A stretch of 32,065 nucleotides of DNA from Fidelibacterota bacterium (GCA_002731795.1 PCCQ01000087.1:1-32065); one strand, 5' to 3'. Positions 1-8,755 are shown, counted from the stretch's first letter. Notes: generated by a model from the letters alone, not told the origin. Program-made: numbers and translations.

Positions 1-941
1 AAAAATATAATCATAGATTACTAGACTCCATCAATCCAATCAGCTGGTTGTCAGTGGTTAAATTTATAAAAAGCTATGCCCCTGATTTAATCATTATAAG
101 ATTTTGGAATCCATTTTTTGCAATCAGTTATTCATATATATTAAAGAAGATAAAAAAGCATTTTAAGTCAATCAAAGTAATATGCGTTTGTGATAATATA
201 ATACCACACGAAAAGCATTTTTTTGATAAGCTTCTTATTAGCAAAATATTTAAGCAAATTGATGGATTCGTTGTAATGTCAGATCAGGTTAAAGAAGAAT
301 TATTAGATTTAAGGCCTGATGCTAACTACGTTAAAGTTTTTCATCCAATTTTAAATGATATATCAATTAAGGATAAAACAAAGTCAAAGAGTAAACTAGG
401 ATTGTCAGGTAAAAAAATAATTTTATTTTTTGGATTGGTTCGAAAATATAAAGGCCTTGAAGTCTTAATAAAATCTAATAAATATTTAATGAATAAACTT
501 AAAGACTATCAAATTTTGATTTGTGGTGAGTCATATGCAGATACAAAATTTTATAATAAAATGATAAATCATTGCTCTATTAGTAATGAAATAAAATGGA
601 TTAATGAATTTATTCCTGATGATGAAGTTGCAACTTATTTCTCAGCTTCAGACATTGTAGTCTTGCCATATCTTAGTGCATCGCAAAGTGGAATAATCCC
701 TTTGGCTTACTCTTATCAAAAACCTGTAGTTGCCTCAGATATTAAAGGAATTAAGGAAATGATATTAGATGGAAAAACTGGTTATCTTTTTGAAAAAAAT
801 AATTCAAAAATGCTCTCAGAAAAAATTGAAAAATTTTTTACAATTAAAAGAGATTATTCATTAGATATAGAAAAGTTTAGAGAATACTTTTCATGGGATG
901 AGTTTTCTGAAAAAATTCAACTTTTATATAAAAGCCTATGA
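1..941 (+). CDS. Glycosyltransferase family 4 (GT-B), 5' partial
   Basis: Probably transfers a sugar from a nucleotide-sugar donor onto a lipid-linked or growing surface glycan at the inner membrane. The visible C-terminal half has GT4 features: 'FFGLVRKYKGLEVLIKS' (start of the donor-binding Rossmann domain), 'LPYLSASQSGIIPLAYSYQKPVVAS' and 'GIKEMILDGKTGYLFE', the usual donor-site region. The ORF track starts at a TTG at 48, but the same frame is open to the window edge (codons from base 3). The upstream residues, KYNHRLLDSINPISWL, read naturally into the protein, so the real start almost certainly lies outside the window. The stop overlaps the next gene's ATG (ATGA), indicating translational coupling in a polysaccharide operon. 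The acceptor and sugar cannot be told from sequence. Confidence 0.88.
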   Translation, partial: KYNHRLLDSINPISWLSVVKFIKSYAPDLIIIRFWNPFFAISYSYILKKIKKHFKSIKVICVCDNIIPHEKHFFDKLLISKIFKQIDGFVVMSDQVKEELLDLRPDANYVKVFHPILNDISIKDKTKSKSKLGLSGKKIILFFGLVRKYKGLEVLIKSNKYLMNKLKDYQILICGESYADTKFYNKMINHCSISNEIKWINEFIPDDEVATYFSASDIVVLPYLSASQSGIIPLAYSYQKPVVASDIKGIKEMILDGKTGYLFEKNNSKMLSEKIEKFFTIKRDYSLDIEKFREYFSWDEFSEKIQLLYKSL

Positions 942-1756
942 TTAATTCTACTAAATATAATATAAAATTTCATGTATGTATACTTAACTGGAATGGTCAG
1001 GAAGTTCTTCGTGATTGTGTCCAATCAATTTTGAATAATCAATATGAGTCATTTAAAGTAACTGTAATTGATAATGGCTCAGATGATTTTAAGTCAACAG
1101 AATTAGATCCAAAAGTTAATATAATTAAGCTTAACAATAATTATGGCTTTGCAAGAGGATACAACCTTGGTATAAGTAAGGCAAAAATAGATAATGATGA
1201 GTATTTAATCTTGCTAAATAATGACACAGTAGTAGATAAAAACTTTTTTATAAATTTGACAGAGTCAATTAAATCTAAAAAAACTGAAAGTATTTATGGA
1301 CCTAAAATTACATTTGATGATGCCAAGGATTTGATATGGTATGCAGGTGGGAAAGTAAAACTTGATAGAGGGATAATTGAACATGTTGGTATTAGAAAGC
1401 CATCAAGTGATTTTAGTATTGAGTCAAATACTGATTATATTACAGGGTGCTGTATGATTGTAAAAAAAAGTATTTATGATGATTTGGGTGGATTTGATGA
1501 ATCATTTTTTATGTACAATGAAGATGTAGATTTTTGTTTAAGAGCAAAACTAAAAAAAATAAAATGTGTTTACTTGCCCTCAGTGATAATTAGTCATAAG
1601 GTTTCTAGCTCATTAGGTGGATACTTTTCTAGAAAAAAAATATTAATGAAAATCAAATCAGCATTTTTATTATATAAAAAAAATTATAGTAAGCCTTGGG
1701 CTACAATGCTTTTAGTGAAATACTGTATTAGATCATTAATGAGTATCAAACTATAA
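938..1756 (+). CDS. Glycosyltransferase family 2 (GT-A, rhamnosyltransferase-like)
   Basis: A GT-A fold glycosyltransferase of 272 aa, likely adding a sugar during surface-polysaccharide assembly on the cytoplasmic side of the inner membrane. Visible motifs are the N-terminal 'CILNWNGQEVLRDCVQSIL' nucleotide-binding start, 'VIDNGSDD', 'NNYGFARGYNLGI', the metal-binding DxD-type element as 'LLNNDTVVD', and the acceptor-side block 'GGFDESFFMYNEDVDFCLRA' with the ED pair. This layout matches the WbbL/rhamnosyltransferase-like GT2 subgroup, but donor specificity is inference. The start overlaps the stop of the preceding GT4 gene by 4 bases. The next gene, a sulfotransferase, follows after 5 bases. 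Confidence 0.9.
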   Translation: MINSTKYNIKFHVCILNWNGQEVLRDCVQSILNNQYESFKVTVIDNGSDDFKSTELDPKVNIIKLNNNYGFARGYNLGISKAKIDNDEYLILLNNDTVVDKNFFINLTESIKSKKTESIYGPKITFDDAKDLIWYAGGKVKLDRGIIEHVGIRKPSSDFSIESNTDYITGCCMIVKKSIYDDLGGFDESFFMYNEDVDFCLRAKLKKIKCVYLPSVIISHKVSSSLGGYFSRKKILMKIKSAFLLYKKNYSKPWATMLLVKYCIRSLMSIKL

Positions 1757-1761
1757 AATAT

Positions 1762-2670
1762 ATGCAAAAAGATTATAATTTTACTTTTGTAATTGGCGCT
1801 CAGAAGGCTGGCACAACTACAATACATGAGCTTTTAAGGGCGCATTCTGATATTAGTTTGCCATCTATCAAAGAAACTCATTTTTTCAGTGATGATAAAG
1901 TTTATCGTAAAGGCTTAGATTGGTATCTTAGACAATTCGATTCATCTAAAAATATTCTTTGTGAGGTTGATCCATCATATTTATTTTATAAACAAGCTTC
2001 TTATAGAATAAAAAAAAATCTAGATAATTCTAAGTTTATAGTAATTTTTAGAAAACCTTTAGATAGGGCCTTTTCTCACTATTTAATGTCATGCTATAGA
2101 GGTCATGAAAAACTCTCATTTATTGAGGCAATTGAGAAAGAAAATGAAAGATTAGCTAGTGATGTAGACCTGTTCTCATTCATTAATCATAGCTATATAA
2201 GTAGAGGGGATTATCAGAAACAGTTAAGTTTATACCTCAATGAGTTCAATAAGTCTAATTTTTTATTTATTAATTTTGACAATTTATTTCCATCATTTAA
2301 TAGCAAGATGATAAATTCTATATGTGAATTTATTGGCATTAATAATAATTTCAATTTAGAAGAAATGCCCACTCACAATAAAAAGCGTATGGTTAAATCA
2401 AATTTCATTAGAGATATGATATATAGAGAATCAATTACAAAAAAAATAGCTGGTTCCATTATTCCATCTGATAAGCTTAAGTTGAGAATTAAGAAATTTA
2501 TAGATAATTTTAACTCTAAAGATTTCGATCCTAATATCTATACAACTGAATATGAAAGAGTTATGAATGAACTTCCTAAAAAATATTTGAAATGGAGTAA
2601 CGAACAATCAGAGCTATTAGAAAAATCAACGGGTTTAGATTTAAGATCTTGGAGATATGAAGATGTCTAA
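1762..2670 (+). CDS. Sulfotransferase family protein (PAPS-dependent, Sulfotransfer_1-like)
   Basis: Predicted to transfer sulfate from PAPS to a glycan hydroxyl or amine. The N-terminal 5'-phosphosulfate-binding loop is clear (GAQKAGTTTIHELL, about residues 11-24), followed by 'SLPSIKETHFFS', which is typical of heparan-sulfate/NodH-like members. The 3'-phosphate-binding block is 'FIVIFRKPLDRAFSHYLMS' (around residue 95). Near the C-terminus 'YLKWSNEQSELLEKSTGLDLRSW' matches the family ending. Length is 302 aa, usual for the family. Its location after two glycosyltransferases suggests that it sulfates the surface polysaccharide. Its end overlaps the next sulfotransferase-like gene. The exact acceptor cannot be inferred; a lipid or protein acceptor is possible. 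Confidence 0.87.
   Translation: MQKDYNFTFVIGAQKAGTTTIHELLRAHSDISLPSIKETHFFSDDKVYRKGLDWYLRQFDSSKNILCEVDPSYLFYKQASYRIKKNLDNSKFIVIFRKPLDRAFSHYLMSCYRGHEKLSFIEAIEKENERLASDVDLFSFINHSYISRGDYQKQLSLYLNEFNKSNFLFINFDNLFPSFNSKMINSICEFIGINNNFNLEEMPTHNKKRMVKSNFIRDMIYRESITKKIAGSIIPSDKLKLRIKKFIDNFNSKDFDPNIYTTEYERVMNELPKKYLKWSNEQSELLEKSTGLDLRSWRYEDV
2651..2654 (+). promoter_or_regulatory. Shine-Dalgarno deciding the start of the second sulfotransferase
   Basis: A GGAG lies inside the end of the preceding gene. It leaves 8 bases to the ATG at 2663 but only 2 to the ATG at 2657, so it favours the downstream start, which is two codons shorter than the ORF-track start. Confidence 0.5.
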
Positions 2671-3511
2671 AACATTCCAGCCAATTCTATTATCAGGAAT
2701 GCATCGTTCTGGAACATCGATGGTAACTAAAATTTTAAAAGATTTTAGTTTGGAAATTGGCCATAAGCTAGATGATAATAATGAATCTTTATTTTTTCAG
2801 AGAATTAATATCTGGATGATGTCTTTAATGGGTTCTTCATGGGATAATCCACAGAGTTTTAATAGTATAAATGATAATATTAAAGATGATATTGTATATC
2901 AACTTCAGAAATTAATTGATAGCAGAGCTAACTCATTGTATTTTGGGTGGAGTAGTGTTATAAAAAATAAATCATTTAGTGATATTGAAAAACCATGGGG
3001 TTGGAAAGATCCAAGAAATGTATTTACTCAAAATATTTGGAGACAAGTATTCCCAGATATTAAAATGGTTCAGATCATAAGACATCCAGTCGATATAGCG
3101 GTAAGTTTAATGAAAAGGCAAAAAAAAGAAATTAAATCAGATATATTAAGAAAGAAGAAAAGCTCCAACGTTATCAAAGCATTATTATCAATTAGTCATT
3201 CAAATTATAACTCAAGCATGATCTTAAATTCATATAATGATTGTTTTAAATTAATAGAAATATATTTTGATGAAATTACTAGAAATCCTTCTTCAAATAG
3301 TTTATTAATAAAATTTGAAGATATTTTATCTAATCCTGAGTTTGAGATAGGATCTTTATTGGACTTTTGTAGTATTCCTTATAATCCAGAACAGTTAAGT
3401 GAAATTATTTCTACCATTGATCCCACCAAAGGTTTTTCATATAAAGCCAATGTAGAATATTTAGATTTAGAGGATCAGGCTAAAGATTTAATTAATAAAA
3501 TGGGGTATTAG
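2657..3511 (+). CDS. Second, divergent sulfotransferase-like protein
   Basis: A 284-aa P-loop protein with a sulfotransferase-type phosphosulfate-binding loop, 'SGMHRSGTSMVTKIL' (about residues 14-28), and a later 'QIIRHPVDIAVSLMKRQ' that looks like the 3'-phosphate-binding block. 'WGWKDPRN' between them is typical of the GMHRSGTS subgroup found in bacterial polysaccharide loci. It is clearly not a tandem duplicate of the preceding gene, since the motifs and the rest of the chain differ. The ORF track starts at ATG 2657 (MKMSK). The GGAG at 2651-2654 is only 2 bases from that ATG but 8 bases from the ATG at 2663, so translation more likely begins MSKTFQP. Some members of this subgroup lack a proven activity, so the substrate is unknown. 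Confidence 0.8.
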   Translation: MKMSKTFQPILLSGMHRSGTSMVTKILKDFSLEIGHKLDDNNESLFFQRINIWMMSLMGSSWDNPQSFNSINDNIKDDIVYQLQKLIDSRANSLYFGWSSVIKNKSFSDIEKPWGWKDPRNVFTQNIWRQVFPDIKMVQIIRHPVDIAVSLMKRQKKEIKSDILRKKKSSNVIKALLSISHSNYNSSMILNSYNDCFKLIEIYFDEITRNPSSNSLLIKFEDILSNPEFEIGSLLDFCSIPYNPEQLSEIISTIDPTKGFSYKANVEYLDLEDQAKDLINKMGY

Positions 3512-3512
3512 A

Positions 3513-5873
3513 TTGAATATAAAATCCTTTTTATTTGTATTTAGCATATTATTGTTTGCCACGAGTATATTGTTTTATGATGTTTTATATTCCGATTCTA
3601 TTTTCCTAACACAGGATTCTATATCAGCTAAGTCTATAAAGCATGGTATTGAAAAATCTACTGTTGATTTTGGTGAATACCCTAAATGGATGCCGTGGAT
3701 TTTTGGTGGACTCCCATCTACCCATTCAATGCAAAATATTTCAGAATATTATTATCCACATCACATAATCAAGCTAATAAAAATATTTTCAATACCTTGG
3801 TTTTGGAATTTTTTAATACATTTTCTTTTTGCTGGCTTAGGTATGTATGTTTTACTTAATCACCTGAAACTTAATTTCTTTTCCTCACTGTTTGGATCTC
3901 TTGCATACACTATAATGCCTTGGATGATTACAATGATAGTCCATGGTCATGGTAGCCAGGTAATGACAGCAGCATACATACCTTGGGTAGTTTGGGCCAT
4001 GTTTAAATTAAAGAATGAGCCTGAATTACGGTATATATCAATTTTAGCCTTATTAATTGGTTTACAACTTCAAAGAGCACATGTTCAAATAGCCTATTAT
4101 ACTTGGATTCTTATGGGTATTTATATCATTTATGATTTATATGTTAGTTATTATTCAAAGTCAAAATACGATGTAAAATTTATAGCAAAATGGGCTTTTG
4201 CATCAATTATAGGATTTTGCATGTCACTTTGGATATATATACCATTATTAAATTATGCTCCATTTTCAAAAAGATCTTCATCCGCAGGAGGTGCATCTTT
4301 CGAATATGCTACATCTTGGTCAATGCATCCTTATGAATCACTCACTATGCTCCTTCCTTCATCTTTTGGATTTGGTGAATTAACCTATTTTGGGTTTATG
4401 CCTATGACAAATTTCCCTAATTATTCTGGGATAGTGATTGTATTTATGACTTTTTTTGCATTTCATAAAACATCTAGACAGCTAAGTTATTTTTTCTTAA
4501 CTATTTTGATTACTAGTTTACTCATTTCATTTGGTAAGCATACTTTCATATATGAAATATTATACAACTGGTTACCATATTTCAATAAATTCAGAGTTCC
4601 TTCAATGATATTAATACTTTTTCAATTTTCTATTACAGTACTGGCTGCAATTGGATTAAATAATTTATGTAAAAACATAAAAGACAAAAGAGTTCTAAAA
4701 AAATCTTTAATTATATTAGGGACTATTTCAATCATTGCAGTTTTGAGACTTGTATTTCATGACTTTTCTAATGCTTTAGACAAGCGTGTTACTACAAATA
4801 ATTTGCGTGTTGAATTAATGCAAAATGATTTATTCTATAGTATTGTTTTGTTAGTTTCAATTTCTGTTCTGATTTATCTATTTACAAAATCAAAAATTAA
4901 ATCCAGATTGTTCCTTATATCAATTATCTCATTATCATATCTTGATTTTTATAGAGTCAATTCAAAAATAATTTATCCGGACTTAAAGACAACTTACAGT
5001 CAAGATATACCTATGAAAAATAAAGATTTCCTAAATAAACATCTCGATGAAAATTATGATGATATTATAAGTTATCTCAAAAAAGATGATTCCTATTTTA
5101 GGGTATTTGAGGCTTCTTTTGATAGTCAAGGAAGATTACGGCCAGAACATAATAATAATCGTTTAGCTGCCTTTAATATTGAATCAATTAACGGATATCA
5201 TCCAGCAAAGCTCTCAATTTATGAATCTTTTAATTCAGTTCCATTATTAAACAGATTAAAACTGTTTAATGTAAAATATTTGATTTTATCAAACGAAGTA
5301 AATATACCTGCGCTAAAATTGGTTAAGGCTGGAAGCTATTTTTCAAATCTATCATATAGAAAGGTTTTTCTATATGAATATCTAGATTTTCATCCCAGGG
5401 TGCAATTTTTAGAGAAAATAAATAAAGTTGACAATCGCCAAGAAGGATATCAAAAATTAAATTCTGAAATTTTTGATCTTAAAAAAGATTCATTTGTTTC
5501 TAGTAATGATTTTAATGAGGATTTAGAGGTATCTTATAATTCTGAATCGGAAATTTTAATCAAGGAGCATATCCCAAATAAGATAGTACTCTCTGTTAAT
5601 GCTAAGGGCGATTCATCAAATAGGCACTTTGTATTATTAAGTGAGGTTTACTTCCCTCATGGATGGAAAATTTCAGGTGCCTCAGATTTAGAGATTATTG
5701 AAGTCAATAATCTTTTTAGGGGATTTTTTGTTCCTAATGGTTCTACAGAAATAACTCTTGAATTTAATCCATCAGATTTAAAATATAGTGCTTTGGTTAG
5801 TCACTTTTCACTAATAGTAATCTTGATCCTTTACTTAGTTTCTTTGTTCTATCGTAAAAATGAAAAACTTTAA
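3513..5873 (+). CDS. YfhO-family polytopic membrane protein (GT-C-like)
   Basis: A 786-aa inner-membrane protein resembling the YfhO family, which is linked to glycosylation of surface polymers and is structurally GT-C-like. The first ~480 residues hold many hydrophobic segments, beginning with 'SFLFVFSILLFATSILFYDVLY'. Then comes a large soluble region (about 490-755) and a final TM helix, 'SHFSLIVILILYLVSLFY'. 'YPKWMPWIFGGLPSTHSMQN' near the N-terminus and 'FRVFEASFDSQGRLRPEHNNN' in the soluble part fit the family pattern. The predicted start is TTG 3513, one base after the previous stop; GGGG at 3502-3505 is a plausible ribosome site. It closes the polysaccharide block and overlaps the histidine kinase start by 14 bases. 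Enzymatic activity is inferred from family only. Confidence 0.8.
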   Translation: MNIKSFLFVFSILLFATSILFYDVLYSDSIFLTQDSISAKSIKHGIEKSTVDFGEYPKWMPWIFGGLPSTHSMQNISEYYYPHHIIKLIKIFSIPWFWNFLIHFLFAGLGMYVLLNHLKLNFFSSLFGSLAYTIMPWMITMIVHGHGSQVMTAAYIPWVVWAMFKLKNEPELRYISILALLIGLQLQRAHVQIAYYTWILMGIYIIYDLYVSYYSKSKYDVKFIAKWAFASIIGFCMSLWIYIPLLNYAPFSKRSSSAGGASFEYATSWSMHPYESLTMLLPSSFGFGELTYFGFMPMTNFPNYSGIVIVFMTFFAFHKTSRQLSYFFLTILITSLLISFGKHTFIYEILYNWLPYFNKFRVPSMILILFQFSITVLAAIGLNNLCKNIKDKRVLKKSLIILGTISIIAVLRLVFHDFSNALDKRVTTNNLRVELMQNDLFYSIVLLVSISVLIYLFTKSKIKSRLFLISIISLSYLDFYRVNSKIIYPDLKTTYSQDIPMKNKDFLNKHLDENYDDIISYLKKDDSYFRVFEASFDSQGRLRPEHNNNRLAAFNIESINGYHPAKLSIYESFNSVPLLNRLKLFNVKYLILSNEVNIPALKLVKAGSYFSNLSYRKVFLYEYLDFHPRVQFLEKINKVDNRQEGYQKLNSEIFDLKKDSFVSSNDFNEDLEVSYNSESEILIKEHIPNKIVLSVNAKGDSSNRHFVLLSEVYFPHGWKISGASDLEIIEVNNLFRGFFVPNGSTEITLEFNPSDLKYSALVSHFSLIVILILYLVSLFYRKNEKL

Positions 5874-7074
5874 ACTTCAGACAAGTATTAAATTTGTTTT
5901 ATCTGCATTTGCAATAATAATGGCAATAGCTGTGCTTTGGATTAATAGCACTGTAATATCAAATCTCAGAGAAGGAAATCGAAGGCAGATTGAAAAAATA
6001 GCTGAGTACTATAGTAAAGAACTTAGTGATAGTGAAAAATTAGATTATACATATTTTGCAGATGTTATTCTTCCAGTATTATATAACTTTGAATTTCCAA
6101 TTATTATTACAAATGAAATTAATGACGGTTCAAATATTGATTTTTTACCACCAATAAATATAGATATAAAAGAAAAGGTTAATTCTCAAGAGTATAGAGA
6201 TGAGGTATATAGGCTAATTAAGCAGATGGATGAAAATTTCATTCCATATGAAATAACGGGAGATGATGGCTCAGGAGAAGGAAGGCAAATAGTATATCAT
6301 AAAATTCACTATGGTGATCAAGATATTATAAGAACGATTGCATTGCTCCCATACTTAAATTTTGGTTTTGCAATATTGTTTATAACAATTGCTGCATTCG
6401 GAATTCAATTAATTCGAATCAATGAAAGAAATTCAATTTATGCAGGTATGGCTAAGGAAACAGCACACCAATTAGGTACTCCTATATCTTCTCTTATGGG
6501 TTGGGTTGAACTTTTGAAAGAGAAAATGTTAGTTAAAAGAAGGAATAAGATTTTATCTTCCATGAAAAATGATCTTTCAAGACTTTCTGAAATTAGTGAT
6601 AGATTTTCAAAAATAGGATCAAAAGTGAATTTGAAAACAGTGAATATTAAATCATTGTTAGAAAAAGTAACTATGTATATGTCAGAGAGACTTCCCAAAA
6701 GCTCTAAAACAAAAATAGTATTGCGTTTAAAAAATAATACTAATTTAATGGGTGATGCTGTTCTATTAAGTTGGGCTTTTGAAAATCTGATAAAAAATTC
6801 GATTGATGCAACTAATCCAGAAACTGGTATAATTGAGTTGAGGATTGATAATACAAATAGTGCAATATCAATATTTTTCAAAGATAATGGAAAAGGAATT
6901 AAGCGAAAAAATTGGAATGATATATTTAGGCCTGGATTTAGTACTAAAAAAAGAGGATGGGGGTTAGGATTGAGTTTAACCCAAAGAATCATTGAGGATA
7001 TTCATAAAGGAAAAATTGTAGTAACTGATTCATCGAAAAATGGTACAACAATTAAAATTACTTTCGATAAATGA
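5860..7074 (+). CDS. Membrane sensor histidine kinase (orphan)
   Basis: A 404-aa two-component sensor kinase. The N-terminal TM helix (about 11-31) and a second TM (about 165-185, 'LNFGFAILFITIAAFGIQLI') bracket a ~130-residue extracytoplasmic sensor domain of no type I recognise. The H-box 'AKETAHQLGTPISSLMGW' puts the phospho-accepting His at about residue 203. The N-box is 'FENLIKNSIDAT', G1 is 'FKDNGKGI', and the F/G2 region is 'FRPGFSTKKRGWGLGLSLTQ'. All catalytic ATPase boxes are present, so it should be active. No response regulator is encoded in the window; the partner must be elsewhere. It is coupled at both ends (14-bp overlap upstream, 4-bp overlap with maf). An envelope-sensing role fits the neighbours but is a guess. 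Confidence 0.9.
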   Translation: MKNFKLQTSIKFVLSAFAIIMAIAVLWINSTVISNLREGNRRQIEKIAEYYSKELSDSEKLDYTYFADVILPVLYNFEFPIIITNEINDGSNIDFLPPINIDIKEKVNSQEYRDEVYRLIKQMDENFIPYEITGDDGSGEGRQIVYHKIHYGDQDIIRTIALLPYLNFGFAILFITIAAFGIQLIRINERNSIYAGMAKETAHQLGTPISSLMGWVELLKEKMLVKRRNKILSSMKNDLSRLSEISDRFSKIGSKVNLKTVNIKSLLEKVTMYMSERLPKSSKTKIVLRLKNNTNLMGDAVLLSWAFENLIKNSIDATNPETGIIELRIDNTNSAISIFFKDNGKGIKRKNWNDIFRPGFSTKKRGWGLGLSLTQRIIEDIHKGKIVVTDSSKNGTTIKITFDK

Positions 7075-7655
7075 TGAAATTTATTTTTGCATCAAATAGT
7101 CCTCGACGTAAAGAAATTTTATCAAAATTTAATATAGATATTAAATTTGTTTCTCATCGTTTTAATGAGCGTGGAATTGATAAAAATATTGAACCGCATT
7201 CTTACTGTAAAATTATTGCAAATGAAAAAGCAAATAGTATAGTAGATATATATCCAAATCGACCAATACTTTCAGCCGATACAATTGTTTTGTCACCAAA
7301 CAAGAGGATCTTTGAAAAACCAAGAAATGAGGAGGATGCATATAGAATGCTTAGGGAGTTAAGTGGGGAAAAGCATCAAGTCCTAACTGGAGTTTCATTG
7401 ATACACAAGAAAGCTAAAATTAATTTTTGTTTTACAGAAACCACATTAGTTGAGTTTAATGATTTAAGAGATGAAGAAATTTATTATTATATAAAACATT
7501 TTGAGCCATATGATAAATCAGGTAGCTATGGCATACAAGGATTTAGTTCAATTTTTGTAAAATCAATAAATGGATGCTTCTTCAATGTTGTTGGTCTTCC
7601 AATCTCTAGGTTGTTTTACCATTTAAAGAAATTTGATTTAATCCAATTTTCTTGA
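7071..7655 (+). CDS. maf: Maf-family nucleotide pyrophosphatase
   Basis: A Maf/YhdE-type nucleoside triphosphate pyrophosphatase, hydrolysing dTTP/UTP or modified nucleotides to the monophosphate and PPi in the cytoplasm ('house-cleaning'; homologues are also tied to septum formation). The N-terminal signature is 'FASNSPRRKEIL'. 'ILSADTIV' supplies the catalytic Asp (about residue 70), and 'EKPRNEEDAYRMLRELSGEKHQVLTGV' and 'DKSGSYGIQGFSSIFV' are the remaining family blocks. Length is 194 aa, normal. Two adjacent ATGs (7071 and 7074) overlap the kinase stop; either could start the protein. The 'GSYGIQG' segment favours the YhdE/dTTPase type over YceF, but subfamily specificity is uncertain. 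Confidence 0.93.
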   Translation: MMKFIFASNSPRRKEILSKFNIDIKFVSHRFNERGIDKNIEPHSYCKIIANEKANSIVDIYPNRPILSADTIVLSPNKRIFEKPRNEEDAYRMLRELSGEKHQVLTGVSLIHKKAKINFCFTETTLVEFNDLRDEEIYYYIKHFEPYDKSGSYGIQGFSSIFVKSINGCFFNVVGLPISRLFYHLKKFDLIQFS

Positions 7656-7689
7656 ATTCTTCCAATAATAATAATAACTTATAGATACA

Positions 7690-8550
7690 ATGAGTGAGCA
7701 AAAACTATTTTTCAATGATCTGAAAGCTAAAAGAGAGAGTCAGAATATTTCTTTAGAAGAAATTTCAGATTTCACCAAGATCGATATTAAGTTTCTAATT
7801 GCCATAGAAGATGGAGATTTTGGGTGCCTTCCTGATGTATATATGAGATTATTTCTTAGGTCATATTGCAAGTATATCTCAGCTGATGACGAACAAGCTC
7901 TTAATGATTATGAATTTTATACGATAGGTTCAAAAACAGAATCAAAAACTTTTTCTATTCCATTAGAACCAGATGATATTGATACAAATATTGACCAAAA
8001 AGAGTTAAATTTACCCCAGGTCCCAACAGCTAAAATTGTAACAATTGTAATTACTGTAATTATTTTGATTTTTACATTATTTCTTATAAGTAATATAGAT
8101 AGTGATTCTAGCCCTAAAAGTGATAATTCTAATAAATTAAATATAAAAGAATCTTCTGAGAATCTAAAAATTGTTCAGTATAGTTCTTTGCCGGACAATA
8201 GTCCTCTCACTAATCTTGATTTTGATGCAAATAATTTAATTGCTGGAAATAAAAAAAAATTAGTAGCATCTGATCCGTTTACATTTAGAGTGGAAGCTTT
8301 AGCACAAACAAAAATTAATGTAAATAGCGGACCAATAATTAGAAATAAAGTTATGGAGAAAGGCCAGGTAGAGATTTTTCCAATTAAGGATAAGATATCT
8401 TATGACTTCTGGAGTGCACAGCATATAAAATGTTCATTAAATGATATCGATTTGACTGAGTTTTTTGGTAGTGAAGATAATTCTATTCGCGGCTGGTTTA
8501 CTACAAAAGATTTGTCTCTTAACTATAACTTCTATAAACAGTCACTTTAA
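7690..8550 (+). CDS. RodZ-like protein (HTH_25, TM, DUF4115)
   Basis: A 286-aa bitopic protein with RodZ architecture. It has an N-terminal cytoplasmic helix-turn-helix (about residues 6-70, 'LKAKRESQNISLEEISDFTKIDIKFLIAIEDGDFGCLP' then 'MRLFLRSYCKYI'), a linker, one TM helix (about 117-138, 'IVTIVITVIILIFTLFLIS') and a periplasmic C-terminal domain ending with a DUF4115-like β-rich stretch ('RVEALAQTKINVNSGP' to 'GWFTTKDLSLNYNF'). In rod-shaped bacteria RodZ links MreB to the elongation machinery; here that role is inferred. It sits just upstream of the dcw promoter and is separated from maf by 34 bases with no clear ribosome site. The linker and periplasmic part are Ser/Asn/Asp-rich. Confidence 0.78.
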   Translation: MSEQKLFFNDLKAKRESQNISLEEISDFTKIDIKFLIAIEDGDFGCLPDVYMRLFLRSYCKYISADDEQALNDYEFYTIGSKTESKTFSIPLEPDDIDTNIDQKELNLPQVPTAKIVTIVITVIILIFTLFLISNIDSDSSPKSDNSNKLNIKESSENLKIVQYSSLPDNSPLTNLDFDANNLIAGNKKKLVASDPFTFRVEALAQTKINVNSGPIIRNKVMEKGQVEIFPIKDKISYDFWSAQHIKCSLNDIDLTEFFGSEDNSIRGWFTTKDLSLNYNFYKQSL

Positions 8551-8723
8551 ATTATCAAACGAAAATAAAACTTATAACTTCTTAGTTATCCCCATACAAT
8601 AAATTCAAAAAAGTATTTACGTGTTATTGCTTATTAATTAGCAAGACTCGCTTCTTTGCGTATTAAAATCTAGCTATGAATTATTAAAAAACCATATAAA
8701 GATAAATAAAATTAATATATTTC
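8551..8723. other. Non-coding gap between the rodZ-like gene and the dcw promoter, with an imperfect palindrome
   Basis: No convincing gene is seen here. The only structured element is TTGCT-TATTAATT-AGCAA at 8627-8644, a 5-bp stem whose loop contains the palindrome ATTAAT, followed by a weak CGC/GCG pair at 8649-8660. No U-tract follows, so it is not a standard intrinsic terminator. It could be a protein-binding site, or chance in AT-rich DNA. Confidence 0.3.
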
Positions 8724-8753
8724 TTGCATATAGGTGGTTAATAGTTATATAAT
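8724..8753 (+). promoter_or_regulatory. Sigma-70-type promoter of the dcw cluster (PmraZ)
   Basis: TTGCAT (8724-8729) and a perfect TATAAT (8748-8753) are separated by 18 bases. This is the best consensus promoter in the window, and it sits in the only sizeable gap upstream of the 14-gene division/cell-wall cluster. Transcription would start near 8760, giving a leader of about 40 bases with no Shine-Dalgarno before the mraZ ATG. Confidence 0.7.
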
Positions 8754-8755
8754 AG

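Noticed and set aside
1-5873. Polysaccharide block as a recently acquired genomic island
   Set aside because: Base composition looks as AT-rich as the rest of the window, and no integrase, tRNA or insertion sequence is visible.
6438-6992. 184-aa ORF on the minus strand inside the histidine kinase
   Set aside because: It is antisense to the conserved H, N and G boxes of the kinase, and its protein has no recognisable domain; it is a shadow of an AT-rich coding frame.
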